Positions 1 to 11,254 of a stretch of DNA of 16,126 nucleotides are shown in pieces (within the stretch, counting starts at the first letter, position 1; each line of letters begins with the position of its first letter). The notes beneath the pieces are model-generated. The model had not been told where the DNA came from. It searched no databases and saw nothing but the letters and a program-made list of their open reading frames with translations. A program made the position numbers and the translations under genes. Source of the DNA: Bolinopsis microptera (Eukaryota > Ctenophora > Tentaculata > Lobata > Bolinopsidae); the NCBI RefSeq assembly GCF_026151205.1, contig NW_026971940.1:1-16126 (forward strand), read 5' to 3'.

Positions 1-913
1 TGTTTCCCCCATATGAGTTTCACCCCTCTTTTAAAAATCATACGTTTTGTAAAATTTGCCCCTTATCTGTTTTCCCTTTCTCACCTTTGTTTAATCGAAT
101 ATGTGCCTATCCATTTTTTAAAGCCATGTCTTACACCCATAATAACAGCTGTGGACGCCAAGGAATCGACAGTATTATGTTTTTAAAAAGCTGAGAAGGT
201 TCTCTGGAAAAACCCGTCATGGTTTTATCAACCCCCTGAAAGCTCAGTTACCCCCGGAAACGTTGCCAGTGAACTGTGAAGACAGAACAGTCGGAACATA
301 ATTTAAAGGAGATTGAACTTAAACCAGCGATGGAGCTCAGTAAAGTTGGCAGATAAAATGAGAAGCAAAGGTCATTTAAATTGGTTATTAGAACCACCCA
401 GGCACCGTTTTAGGTTTACAACAATCATTCGAAATTTTCCCAAAAAGCTGGGCCCATTCCCGACGTTTTCTGGCAAGATAGAATTTTTTTTCATCAGACC
501 CTTCTGTTTTTGGGGATAGCAGCTACGAAAATTGTCCATATCGCCCCGTTACGCCCCCTTGGTTTCTTATTTAATAGAATTTCCATAATATTGAATTAAA
601 AAGTGAATCGAAAATTAAAAATTGTACACAGCAAAAATAAAATGTGGAATGATAAAGTTATGTGGACGATACTGGGCGGTGTATTGATTGCCCTCATCAA
701 ACACGTCCAACAAATACCCTCCGGGACGGTAAAAACACAACTCTTTTAACTTGCTGTAAAAAAAATATATCTAAAAGAAGTAAAGATCACAAAAAAATTA
801 ATAGTAAAAAAGATGCGTTTTTTCCAGATTTTAAATGGTTTTTTAAATGCCTTCGAGCGTTCACGCTAGGTCCGGGCCCAAATAACGTCCGATAAGGTAA
901 ATAATTATAACTG
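1..913. other. Left flank, no recognisable gene
   Basis: This is ordinary-complexity, A+T-rich DNA of eukaryotic intergenic or intronic type. The open frames are short and none matches a family I know. They include a stop-to-stop frame of 51 codons at 146-301 and a 29-codon ATG frame at 660-749. Some runs look slightly longer than expected (for example near 430-520), so small indels may already be present. No RNA gene, repeat array or mobile-element end was seen. Confidence 0.6.
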
Positions 914-928
914 TGACGTCATCATTGG
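914..928. promoter_or_regulatory. CRE-like palindrome with adjacent inverted CCAAT box
   Basis: TGACGTCA, the full consensus palindrome bound by CREB/ATF bZIP factors, lies at 914-921. ATTGG, the reverse complement of the NF-Y element CCAAT, follows at 924-928. The two motifs are close together and lie just upstream of the lectin-like coding remnant. Known animal promoters do combine these elements. There is no clear TATA box or initiator at a useful distance, and one open frame reads through this site. Chance occurrence is a real alternative. Confidence 0.2.
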
Positions 929-947
929 GAACATAATAGTGAATTAA

Positions 948-1883
948 CAAAAACAGTTACTGTCGAGCAGGTGGCCCTGCTACCCTAGAGGCAAACCTAC
1001 AGCACAGACAGAATACAGCTTGGAACGGAAAGCAAACTGGAAGGCGGTAGATGGAAACAGAAACACAACTATTGGAATTTGGTTTTTTGGTGATAACCTT
1101 ACAGTTTCATTAGGTTTACCAATTAGCCAATTTTAGGAAAAAATTAAACTCATGAATTATTATGTTAATACTTTCATTCCTAAATCTGAACAGGACATTA
1201 ACACACACAGACCACGAAAATGGCCCCCCCCCACCTGAAGAACAAAAAATCAGGGGCCCCTTCCAAATGGTGGAGGGTGGATTTACAGAAAGATTATTTC
1301 ATAACTTCAATTCTTTGTGGGGAGTAGAAATTACTTTCATGAAAAAACTTAATGGAACACGGGTAACATGTACCAAAGAAAAAAGAATTATGAAAACAGA
1401 TACTTACCCAGCCAGTAATGAGATTAATGTAACAGAGCAACCAAAAGTGTATAAGGTGAGGGGAAAACTGGAAATGGGGGACGATTGTTAACAAAAAAAT
1501 CGGGTCAGTAAAATTGAGGGAGGGATTAGAAATTATAAATCCGATGGTACTTTAGCCGTACTAAATGACTCGATCGAAAAAAAATTACAATTTTATCGCA
1601 ATCTTATCAAATTCCAAAACAATTTCCGTAACGTCCCTGTCAAAAAAGAAAATTAATGTAGATGTAGGAGAGGGGGAAAAAACGAAAATGTGCGTAAAAT
1701 TTCGGTAAATTTCCCGGTAACAATAGATGGTGTTGAATGTGGGGGAAGTCCCATCCCCGGCTAAAAAGGGGACCCTCTAGATCTCAGAGTAGACTGTAAC
1801 TTGGGGAAAAGGGAAGGGTGGTAACATTCCAGCTTCCCAAAGACCAAAGAACAATGTTAAAGGTACAGCTAACTCTGTGGGGG
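948..1883 (+). pseudogene. Broken F5/8 type C / fucolectin-like lectin domain remnant
   Basis: Members of this fold (discoidin, fucolectin) usually bind sugars on secreted or cell-surface proteins. The visible pieces, in order, are as follows. Frame 948-1133 carries GKPTAQTEYS (990-1019), KAVDGNRNTT (1041-1070) and LTVSLGLPIS (1098-1127), resembling the family's N-terminal half (GKPT-Q, AVDGN, VDLG--I). A second frame, 1156-1761, has only two internal stops (1489, 1654) in about 200 codons and includes GGFTERLF, NGTRVTC and VECGGSPIPG (1735-1761). RVDCN (1786-1800) follows, and after a frame shift GEKGRVVTFQLPKDQ (1806-1850), ending VQLTLWG. This resembles the family's C-terminal CG...C...GRYVT-LP...L-EV pattern. 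The middle, about 1492-1700, is unassigned and makes the whole longer than one domain of about 150 residues, so two decayed tandem domains are possible. Frame changes fall at short runs (near 985 and 1800), so sequencing indels in a live gene, or exons split by introns, are alternatives to a pseudogene. No start codon or signal peptide is assigned. Confidence 0.42.
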
Positions 1884-2059
1884 AGGTCCCAGGTTTTTAC
1901 GGCTTCAAATATTTCCAGGTTCGACCTTCATTGCCTTTTGCATTCGTTTTTATCAAATTCTGCGGCAATATGTTGAAAGACCTGAAAGTTTGTCTAGAAA
2001 AATCAACCATCTATAATATAAAAAGAATGAGGCATTTTTATCTTCAGCAGAACCAGAAA

Positions 2060-2074
2060 TTTTTTTTTTTTTTT
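2060..2074. repeat. T15 run at the left edge of the corrupted block
   Basis: Fifteen consecutive T lie directly after normal-looking sequence (CAGCAGAACCAGAAA). From the next bases onward nearly all sequence is in runs. A long mononucleotide run is a known point of polymerase slippage and loss of read phase, so it may mark where read quality collapsed. Confidence 0.8.
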
Positions 2075-3419
2075 AGAAGGAAAACCCCAACCCCCTAATG
2101 GGGGAAGATAAAGGGGGGGCCCCGCCCCGGAAAGGAAAAACCCCATTTTTTTTTTAAAACCCAAAAAAAAAAAGAAAAAGAAAAACAACCTCCCTTTTTG
2201 GTTTTTAAACCCCAAAGTTAAAACAAAATAAAAAGAACCCTTTCCCCCAAAAAAAGGGAAAAAATTTTGGGCCAAAAAATTTTTTTTTTGGGGTTTCAAA
2301 GGGGGGGGGAAAAAACAAAAGAAAATTTTTTTTGAAAAAGGAAACGTTAAAAAAAAACCTTTTTTCACAAACCTTTAAAAATTAAAATTTTTTTTTTTTG
2401 AAAATGGGAAGGCGGATTAAAAAAGGGGGGCCCCACCAATTTAAAAAAAAAATGGAAAAAAAAAAATCCCTAAAAAACTTCAAAAACCCAACCGGGGCCC
2501 CTTTTTTCAATTTTTAAAAGAAGCCGGGGAAAAAAAATTTTGGGCAGGGGAATTTAAAAGGGGGAATTTTGGGGAAAAAAAATTTTTTAAATTTACCTTT
2601 GGCCTGGAAGATAATCCTGCCCCCCGATTTAAAAACCCCAATGCCCCCCCCCTAAAAGGTTTTTAAGGGAAAACCCCCTTTTTCCCAAAAATTTTCCCCT
2701 GAAAAACCCTTTAAAAAAATGGCCCCTTTAAAAAATTCGTCCCCCGGGGAAAAATTTTAAAAAAAGTTTTTAAATTTTCCCAGAAAAATAAAAAAAGGGG
2801 GAAAAAATTTTGGGAAAAAAGGGGACAAATTTTTTGTTAAAGTCCCGTTGGGCCAAAGTATAAAAATTTTTTTTAAATTTTTTTTTCAAAAAAAACCCCA
2901 ACCCCCCCCCCCTTTTGCCCGGCCTTTTTTTTTTCCCGGGCCTTTTTTTTTTGGGACAACGTTTTAGAAATCCCCGGGGAAAATTTTAAAAAATTTGGGG
3001 GGAAAATTTTTGGTTTTAAAAAAATTAAAAATTTCCCACCCCATTTAAATTTTTCTTTAAAAAAAACCAACCTCTTTAAAACCCAAAATTTGGGGAAAAA
3101 GGGCAAATTTTAAAACCCCCCCTTTTAAAATTTGAAAGGGTTTTTTTTTTTTATTTTTTAAAAGTAGTTTTTCCCCAATTTTTCATAAAAAAAGTTTTTC
3201 CCAAAAAAAAGGAAAAAAAAATTCCCCCAAAAAAACCCCCGATAAAAAAAAATTTTAAAAACCCCCAAAAAAAACCCCCCCTCCAAATTTTCAAAAATTT
3301 TTGGAAAAAAAAGGTTAAAAATGGTACCCAAAACCCGGGGTTTTTTGGAAAAAAAAATAAGAACCCCCCCCCAAACCGGGGGCCCCCCCCCAAAGGGAAA
3401 AAAGGGAAAAGTTAATTGT

Positions 3420-3438
3420 CCCCCCCCCCCCCCCCCCA

Positions 3439-3500
<62 letters not shown>
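3420..3500. repeat. Poly-C tract: C18, AAA, then C60
   Basis: Positions 3420-3437 are 18 C, 3438-3440 are AAA, and 3441-3500 are 60 uninterrupted C. This is by far the longest run in the window. On the minus strand it reads as poly-G and generates a false polyglycine frame; on the plus strand it gives polyproline. If real it could form G-quadruplex or i-motif structures. Given its setting, an instrument poly-G or poly-C artefact is more likely. Confidence 0.9.
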
Positions 3501-3501
<1 letters not shown>

Positions 3502-6500
3502 TTTTTTTTGGCCCGATAATAAGTAAAATATTTTTGCAAAACCCAAACCCAAAAAAAAAATTCCCCCCTTGGGGAAAAAAAAATGGGGGCCCCCCCCCCA
3601 AACCCCCCGCAAAACGTAAAAAAAAATTTTGCCAACCAATTAAAAACCGAAAAAAATTAAACCCAATTTTTAAATTTAACAAATTTTGGGTTAAAAGGGG
3701 GGTTTTGGGAAAAAAATTAAGTTATAAAATGACCCCCAAAAAAAAAAACCACCCCATCCCTTTGGGGGAAGGGGGCCCCCTTTTTCAAAAATGCCGCCCC
3801 CGCCCCAGGATCCCCCACCCTCTTGGGAAAGAAAAAAGGGGGGTGGGGTTTTTGGGTTTACCCAAAAGGAATCCCCCAAAAAATAAAAACCCAAATAAAC
3901 TTTTAAAATTTTTGGGAAATTTCCCTTGGGGTTTTTTCCCAAAAAGGGTTTTTTTTACTCCCTAACACTCAAAAACCCAAAACCCTTAAACCCCAAAAAT
4001 AAAAAGGGGAGGGTACAAAAAAACCCAAAATTGGGGAAATTAAAAAATAAAAATTTTTAAAAAATTAAAAAAAAAGGGAGTAAATCAAACCCAAAAAACC
4101 CCTCCCCTTAAAAAAAAAAAGTTTTTTAAACCAACTAAAACAATTTTTAAAAAAGCAACCATAAAAAAATTTTAAAAAAACTAAAAAATTTTTTTCCCCC
4201 CTCCCCAAGGAAAACCCCCCCTAATTTTCCCCAAAATTTTAAAAAAAATCTTTTTTACCCGCCCCCCCCGGGAAAAAAGCAAAAATAAAAATTCCCTTTT
4301 TCCCGAAAAGTTTAAAAAACCAAGTTTTGGGTTTGGAAAAAAGCAATTCCCTTTTTGGGTTTGGGGTTTGCGGGGGAAACTAAAAAAATCTGCCCAAAAG
4401 GGAAAAAAACCATTCCCGGGAAGGAAAATGGATTTTAAGGGTTTTTAAACCCCAACCCTTGGGGAAAAAACCCTTTCCCCACTGAACCCCAACCCCAAAC
4501 CCAAATTTAAATAAGTTTTCACCTTTTTTTTAAATCATCCCCTTTAAAATTAAAAATTTCCCTGGTAAAAAAACCCTTTCCCCCCCCTTTGTTTCCGTTT
4601 TAAAAAGTTTTTTTTATTAGCTTTTTTTAAAAAATAATCCCAGGAAAAAAGGGGGGGCAAAGGGGGGGCCCTTGTTTAAAAAAGGGTTTCCGGGGAAGGA
4701 AGTTCCCCTTTTCCCCCCCAAAATAAGGGGAAAAAAACCTTTTCCCTTTTTAACAAATTTTACCTTAAAAAAGAGGAAACTTTTTTTTTTTTTCCCAAAA
4801 AGCTACAACCAAAAAAAAACTGAACAGTCCCCCTTTTTTCCCTTGGGGAACCCCTGCCCCCGAAAAATCCCCAAAAAGAGTAAGGGAAAATTTGGGTTTT
4901 GTAAAAAAAATTTTATTTAAAAAGTTTTTTCAGTTTTTAAATTTTTTTTGGGAAAAAGAAGGGAAAAAATTTTTTCAACCTTTAATTGGGGAAAAATGGC
5001 CCCCCCGGGATTGCCCCCCTCAAAAAAGGAAAGGAAAAAACCCCAAAAGTTTTTTTCCCAAATTTTTTTTGGAAACCTTTTTGGGAAAATTTTTGGGGCC
5101 CCCCCGAATTTGTCCCCCCAAAGGGAAAAAAATGGGGGGCAAAAAAGGAAAAAAGGGGGGAACCTTCCCCCGAAAATTTTTTCCCCAAAAAAAAATTTAG
5201 GTTTTCACCATTTCCCCCCAAAAAACGAAAACCCCTTTTTTTCCCGCAAGGCCGGGAAAAAAGGGGTTTAAAAAACGGTAACCCCGGCGATTTAGTTCCC
5301 CCCCAAAAAATTTAAATTTGGGGGGGGTGGGTTTCCCTTTTTTTATGAAAGAAAAAAAGAAAAAAAGGTGGGGCCCGAAAAACGGGAAAAAAAAAAAGGG
5401 ACAGTTTTTTCCCAAAACCCCAAAGGGGTTTTTGGAAATTTTTTTGGTGGGGGGGCAACCCCCCCTTAATTTTTACTTCTGTTTAAAACCCCTTTTTTTA
5501 AGGAGGAAAATTGGGGTTTTTAAAAAAAGAAGATTTTGGGACAAAAAAAAATTTTGGAAAAAAATTCCGGGGCCCCCCTGGAAAACAATGCCAAAAAGAA
5601 AAAATAAGAACCCGAAAAAAGGAAAAATTTTTTTTTACCAGAAATTTTTTTATGAAATTTTTAAAAACCCAAACCCAAACCCCCTTTTGTCCCCAAAAAA
5701 AGGGAAACCAAAAAATTTTCCCCAAATTTTTTTCGAAAAAAACCCGGGGGGGGAAACAAATGGGAACCCCGTAAAAAAATTTAAAAAAAGAAACCAAAAA
5801 TTTAATTGGTTCCCCCCCCTTTTAAAAAGTAATTTGGCCTTTTTGGCCCCTTTAATTTCCCCTAACCAAAAAATATCCCGAAAATTCCGTGGGGTGGGGA
5901 AAAAGAAAAATGTTGGGGAAAAAAGGGGGGAAATTTTTAAAAAAAGAGGGAAAGGGGAGCTTTTGGAAATTCGAAAAATTTTTTAACCCTTTCCCCAAAA
6001 GGGAAAAATTTGTGGTGAATAGTGGAATTTTTTTCCCTTGGGGTTTTTGGGGGGAAAGGGTGAAAGCCCTTTTTTTTTTGGGAACCCCAAAACCAAAAAA
6101 AAAAACCCACCCAAAAATTCCCCCCCCGGGAAAAACCCTTTCAATCCCGCCAAACAAAAATTTTTTTTCTGAAACATCCCCCCCAAAAAATTTTAAAATT
6201 TGGGGTTAAAAAAAAAATCCCAAATTGCAAAGGGTGGCAAAAAAAAGAAAGAAAAAAAAACCCCCCATAAATTTTTGGGGAAAAAACCCTTTGGGAAACA
6301 AAAAAAAAAAACCCAAAAGGGACTATGTTTTTTTTTAAAAAAAAAGGGAAACCCCAAAGGGGTTTTTAAAAATTTCCCTTTTCTTTCCTTGGGTAAAAAA
6401 AAAACAGAGAACATGTAATGAAAAAACCCGTGGGCCCCCTGGAAAAAATTTGGGGGGGGGTTTGGAAAAGGGAAAAATGGAAAGGCCCCCCCGGGAAAAA

Positions 6501-6599
6501 GGGGAAAAAAATTTTTTCCTTCATCAACAAAAAACCAGTAATTTTAAAAAGTTTTGGGGGCCCCGATCCCCTTTTTTTGAAAAAAAACCCAAAAAAAAG

Positions 6600-6617
6600 T
6601 TTTTTTTTTTTTTTTTT
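6600..6617. repeat. T18 run inside the block
   Basis: Eighteen consecutive T form one of the longest T runs in the corrupted block. A T16 run lies at 8592-8607. They show that inflation is not limited to C and G. Confidence 0.85.
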
Positions 6618-9600
6618 CCACCCTTTTTCCCCAAAACCCGGTTTATTTAAAACGAAAACAAAATTTTTTGTTTGCAAAGAAAAAACCAAACCATTAAAAC
6701 CCCAAAAAACTAAAAAATTGGGGGCCAAAAAAATTTTCAAACTTTCCCATCCCCCAACCCAAAAAAGTCCCCTTTTTAGGTTTTTAAATTTTTTTTGGGG
6801 AAAACCCGTAAAACATAAAATTTTTGTCAGGTTCCCCCCCTGGGGCCCTTCCCTTTTTAAAAAGAAAGGGAAAAAATGTTTTCATTTCAAAATTTAGGCG
6901 TTTCTCCCCCCCCCAGGGGTTTTTTTTTGTAGTCCCAAAGGAAAACCAAAAAAAAGTTTTTCTTTAAAATCCCTCTCCCTTTTAAAACCAGCAAAATAAC
7001 AAAAAGAAAAATAAAAAAAAGGGTCCCCAGGGCCCCAAACCCAGAAAAAAGGCCCCCAAAAATTTTAAAAACAAATGCCCTTTTCCCCGTGGGGAACAAA
7101 AAAACCCTTGGGGTAAAAAAAAACCCACCAAAAAATGGGGGCAAACTTTGGCCCTTTATGAAAAATTTTGGCGAGAAAAAACTGAAAATTTGGGAAAAAA
7201 AGGGTTTTTTTTTGGTAAATTTAATCCCGTTTTTCCCGTGGGAACAAAATTTTCCCCCGTGAGGAAGGGGCCCCCTTAAAATTAAGATTTAAAACCCGTG
7301 GGGGGGAAAAAGGGAAATTTTGGGAAACCTTTGGGGGGTTTTGATTTCCAAATGGAAAGAGTGGGAATAAAGGGCCCCAAAGGTTTTTCCAAAAAAAAAG
7401 GGAAAACCAATCCCCTTAAAACATTTTTCAAACCCAAAAATATCTGGCCCCGGGGTTTAAAAATTTTTGGGGGGAAACCCTTTTTCCCCCCGTTTTTCCC
7501 CAAAATTTCCCCTTGGTTGGGGTTTTTTAAAAAAACCCAAAAAACCCCAAAACTTTTCAAAAAATTGGGGGGCAAAAGAAAGGAAAAAATTTAAATTTAG
7601 AGGGAAAAACCCCCGCCTTTAAAATTTTTGGCCCCCGATAGCCCTTCCCGGAAAATTTTTTGGGTTGGGTTAGGGGAATTATTAATTTTGGTTTTTTTAA
7701 ACATAACGGGTTTTTAATTCCCCCCAAATTTTAAAAAAAGGGAAAATTAAAATGGGGAAAGAAAAAGGAAAAAAATTTTGGAAAAATGCAAACCCTTACA
7801 ATGGGGGGGGTCCCCAAAAATTTTTCCCTTTGGGGTGGTTAAACTAAAGGGTTTAACCCAAAAACTCTCCCCACTTTTAAAAGGAAAAGTTTTTTTTCTT
7901 AAAAAATTTTTTTAGGGGTAAAAATCGAAATAACAACCCCCTGGTTTTTTTTAAGTGGGTTAAAACCCAAACATACTTAACCCAAAGGGGGGGGGAAAAA
8001 TTTTTCAAAAAATAATTTCCTGGGGCCCCTTTTTTAAAAAACTGGGTCCCAAAAGGGGGGGAAAAATTGGGAAAAAAACTTCCCCCACGCCCCCCCTTTT
8101 TTTTTTGGGGTTTTTTAGAGGGGCATTCCCCCCTTTAAAAAGGTTCCCCCCAAAATTAAAACCCTGAAAAATTACAAAATTTTTTGTTTTTTTGTGGTTT
8201 TTAAACCCCCCCCCCCAAAAAAAAAGTTGGGTTTTCCACTTTTTTTTATACTCTTGGGGAAAACAAAAAATAAAAAGGCCCAAAAAAGGGGGGGAAAAAT
8301 TAAACCTTTTTCCCCTCCCCTATTTTGTTTTGGGGAAAAATTTAAAAAACCCAAAACCCCCCCAATAAAAAAGGGAAATTTTTTTTTTTTCCCAAATGAA
8401 AAAAAGGGGGAAATTGGGGAAAGGGAAAGGTGGGGTTTTTTTGGTTTTTTCCCCCCCCTATGGCAAAATTTTTCCCCGGGGGTGGCCCCCGTTTTTTTAA
8501 GTTCCCCTTTTGGGAAAAGGAAAAGGAAAAGAAACCCCCCCAAAAAATTGGGTTTTTTCCCCTTTGCAAATTTCCCTTTTTTTCTAAAAAATTTTTTTTT
8601 TTTTTTTGGGGGGTCCAAAAACAAAACCAACATTAAAAATTTAAAAAGGGGTTTTCCCGACAGTTTTCCCCCCCCAAAAAAAATTCCCAAACCCGAAAAA
8701 GGGGGTTTGGAAGTAAAAAAAGCGTTTCTGCTAAAAAAAAAAACTCCAGCCAAAATTTAAAAAAGGGGAAAAAGGGTCAATCCCCCTGGAAAAAATTTCC
8801 TTTTCTGATGGGGTTTTGGGCTGGATACCAAAAATTCCCAAAACCCGGGAAATTTGGGGAAAAAACCCTTAAAAAACTATTTTTCCCCCCAACAATTTTT
8901 AATTTCCCCTTCCCCCCTTTTTTAAAGGTTTTTTGGGTTTTCCCAACAAAAATTTTTTAAAAAATTCCCCCCCCCCCCTTGATCAAAACCCCAAAATTTA
9001 AAAACAACTCCTGAAGTTTTTTTTTAGGGAAAAAAACAAAGGGGGAAAATGCCCCCAGTCACTTTTGTAAGAAGATGTTTTTTTCCCCCTTTAAGAACCC
9101 GAAAGGGCCCCGGTTTTTAAAAAAAATTTTTTTTTTTCCTTTAACCCAAAAAATATAAACAACCCAAATTGGCCAAGTTGGCCAAAAAAAAAACCCAAAA
9201 ATCCCCGTGAACCCCTTTCCCGGCCCCCGGGGGCCCCCTTGGGAAAAACCCAAAAAAACAATGAGGGGAAAAAAAATTTGAAAAAAGTCGGGGAAAATTT
9301 TTGGTGGGAACCCAAACCCAAAACTTTGGCCCCTAAAAAAAAAAAGTAAAAACCCCCCCGACTTTGGGAAAAATTAAAGGGGGGAGAAAAATTTGGTAAA
9401 GAAAATAAAAAACAAAATTAAAAATTTTTAAAAAAAGTGGCCCCCCCCAAGAACAAAAGAAAAAAAAAAGGGTCTCCCCAAAAGGAGAAGGGCCCCTTTT
9501 TTAAAAAAAACAAAATTTTTAAACCCCCCTCAAAATCGTAAATCCTCCCCGAAAGATTTAATAAACGAAACCCCAAAAAAAAAGCCCCGGGGGGCCCCCA

Positions 9601-11233
9601 AAAAAAAAAATCCAAAAAACCCCATTTCCCGGTTTTTTTTCCTTCTACCCAAAAACCAATCCCTTTGCACTTCCCCCGGGGAAAACCCAAAGGGGAAAAA
9701 AAAAAAAGCCCAAGCCCCCCCTTTTGGGAACCCGGGAAAATTGGGAAATTTTTAAAAAGGGTTTTGGTAAAAAAATTTTCCCCTTTGCCCAAAAAACAAA
9801 AATAAAAATTTGTTTTTTACTAATATAACCAAAAATAAATTTAAAATTTTCAATTTTTTTTAAAAAAATTTAAAAAATTCCCAAAAAATTTTGCAAAAAT
9901 ATTTGGAAAAAAACCGTAAAAAAACAAAAACCCCAAAAAAAGGGGGGGTTCTGGGGGGGGGGAAAAAATGGTTTCCCCAAAAAAAATGAAAAAACCCCCC
10001 CCCCCAAACTCCCCAAACTTTTAAAAAAGTAAAAAAGGTTTAAAAAAAAGGGGGAAAAATAAATTGAACCCCAAAAAAACAACCAAAAAACAAAAGGTTT
10101 ACCCCCCCCCCCCCAAAAAAGAAAAAATTTATCAAACATTAAAAAACCCAAAAAAAAAACAAAAAATAAAAAATTTTTTTAAATTTTAATTTCCAAAACA
10201 TCCCCCGGGGGAAAATAAAAAAAAATTTAAAAAAACCTTTTTTTTTTTGCTAAAAATAAGGATGGAAAAAAACCCAAAAATAATTCCCCCTTGGGTTTTT
10301 TTCCCTTTTTAAATTTACATAAAATTTGGGGGAAAACCTTTTAAAATTTCCCCCCCTTTTAAAAAACTTTTTTCCCAAAAAAAATTTCCCCCAAAAAAGA
10401 AAAAAATCCCTTTATTAAAAAAAACAAATTTTTTTGAAAAATTTAAAAATCCCTTTTTTTAAAAATTTTTTCCCAAACCCAAATTTTTTTAAAAAAATTT
10501 AAAAAAATGTCCCCAAACCCGTTTTTTCCTTTTTTCCTTTCCCAAGGGGGGTTTTTTTTTTTTTCCCCCAAAAAGGAACAAAAACCCCCCCTCTGGGGAA
10601 AAAAAAGGAAAAAAAATGGAAAAAAATTCTTTTTAAATTTTTTTGGGGCCCCCACCCCCCAAATTTAAAATTCCCAAATTTGGGTTTTAAACCCCAAAAA
10701 TTTAAAAAAACCCTTTAAAATTCCCGCCCCTTTGGGCCTTTAAAAAAGTTTTCCCGAACCCCTAAAACAATTTCCCCCAAAAACCAATTTTTAAAAACCC
10801 CCAAAAAAGGGTCCTGCCCCCCCGGTTTGGTTTCCCCCAAAAATTTTAAAAAGGGAATTTTCCCCGTCCTTTAAAAGGCCCCTTTAAGGGAAAAAATAAA
10901 CCCAACCCCCCCAATTTAAAAACAAAACCCCCCGGGAAAAAAAACCCAAAAAACCCCCCTGGGGCCCCATCCCCCCAAACAAACCCCCAAAAAAAAAAGT
11001 TCCCCCCCCAAATTTCCCCTGAAAACCCCCCCCCAAAATTTTCCCCTCCCAAAAAAATCAAAAATTTCCCCCTTAAAAAAAACCCCCAAAAAAATCAAAA
11101 AACGGGAATTTTTTTCCCTTTTTAAAAAAACAATGCCCTTTTTTTTTTGTTAAAAATCCCCCAAAACCAAGGGGAAAATAAAAGTAAAAAGAAAAAAAAA
11201 TTTTGAAAAACCCTTCCCATCCCTAGGCAATAA

Positions 11234-11254
11234 CCCCCCCCCCCCCCCCCCCCC
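11234..11254. repeat. C21 run inside the block
   Basis: This is the second longest poly-C run in the window, 21 bases, preceded by GGCAATAA. Other runs of 13-15 C occur at 10102-10114, 12091-12104 and 12604-12618. They are listed as sequence facts with no function implied. Confidence 0.85.

Noticed and set aside
1400-1411. Minus-strand CTGG-GTAAGTAT, a strong splice-donor match
   Set aside because: The minus-strand exon it would close has no recognisable protein, while the plus strand here lies in the lectin-like remnant.
3321-3965. Long plus-strand frame with a polyproline tract, and matching minus-strand polyglycine frames
   Set aside because: These are translations of the C60 tract and neighbouring runs. 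Composition is almost all Pro, Lys and Phe (or Gly and Phe), with no domain.
5318-5986. Longest frame in the block, 222 codons
   Set aside because: It is made of Lys, Phe, Asn, Pro and Gly from AAA, TTT, CCC and GGG codons, as are overlapping frames on both strands. No motif was recognised.
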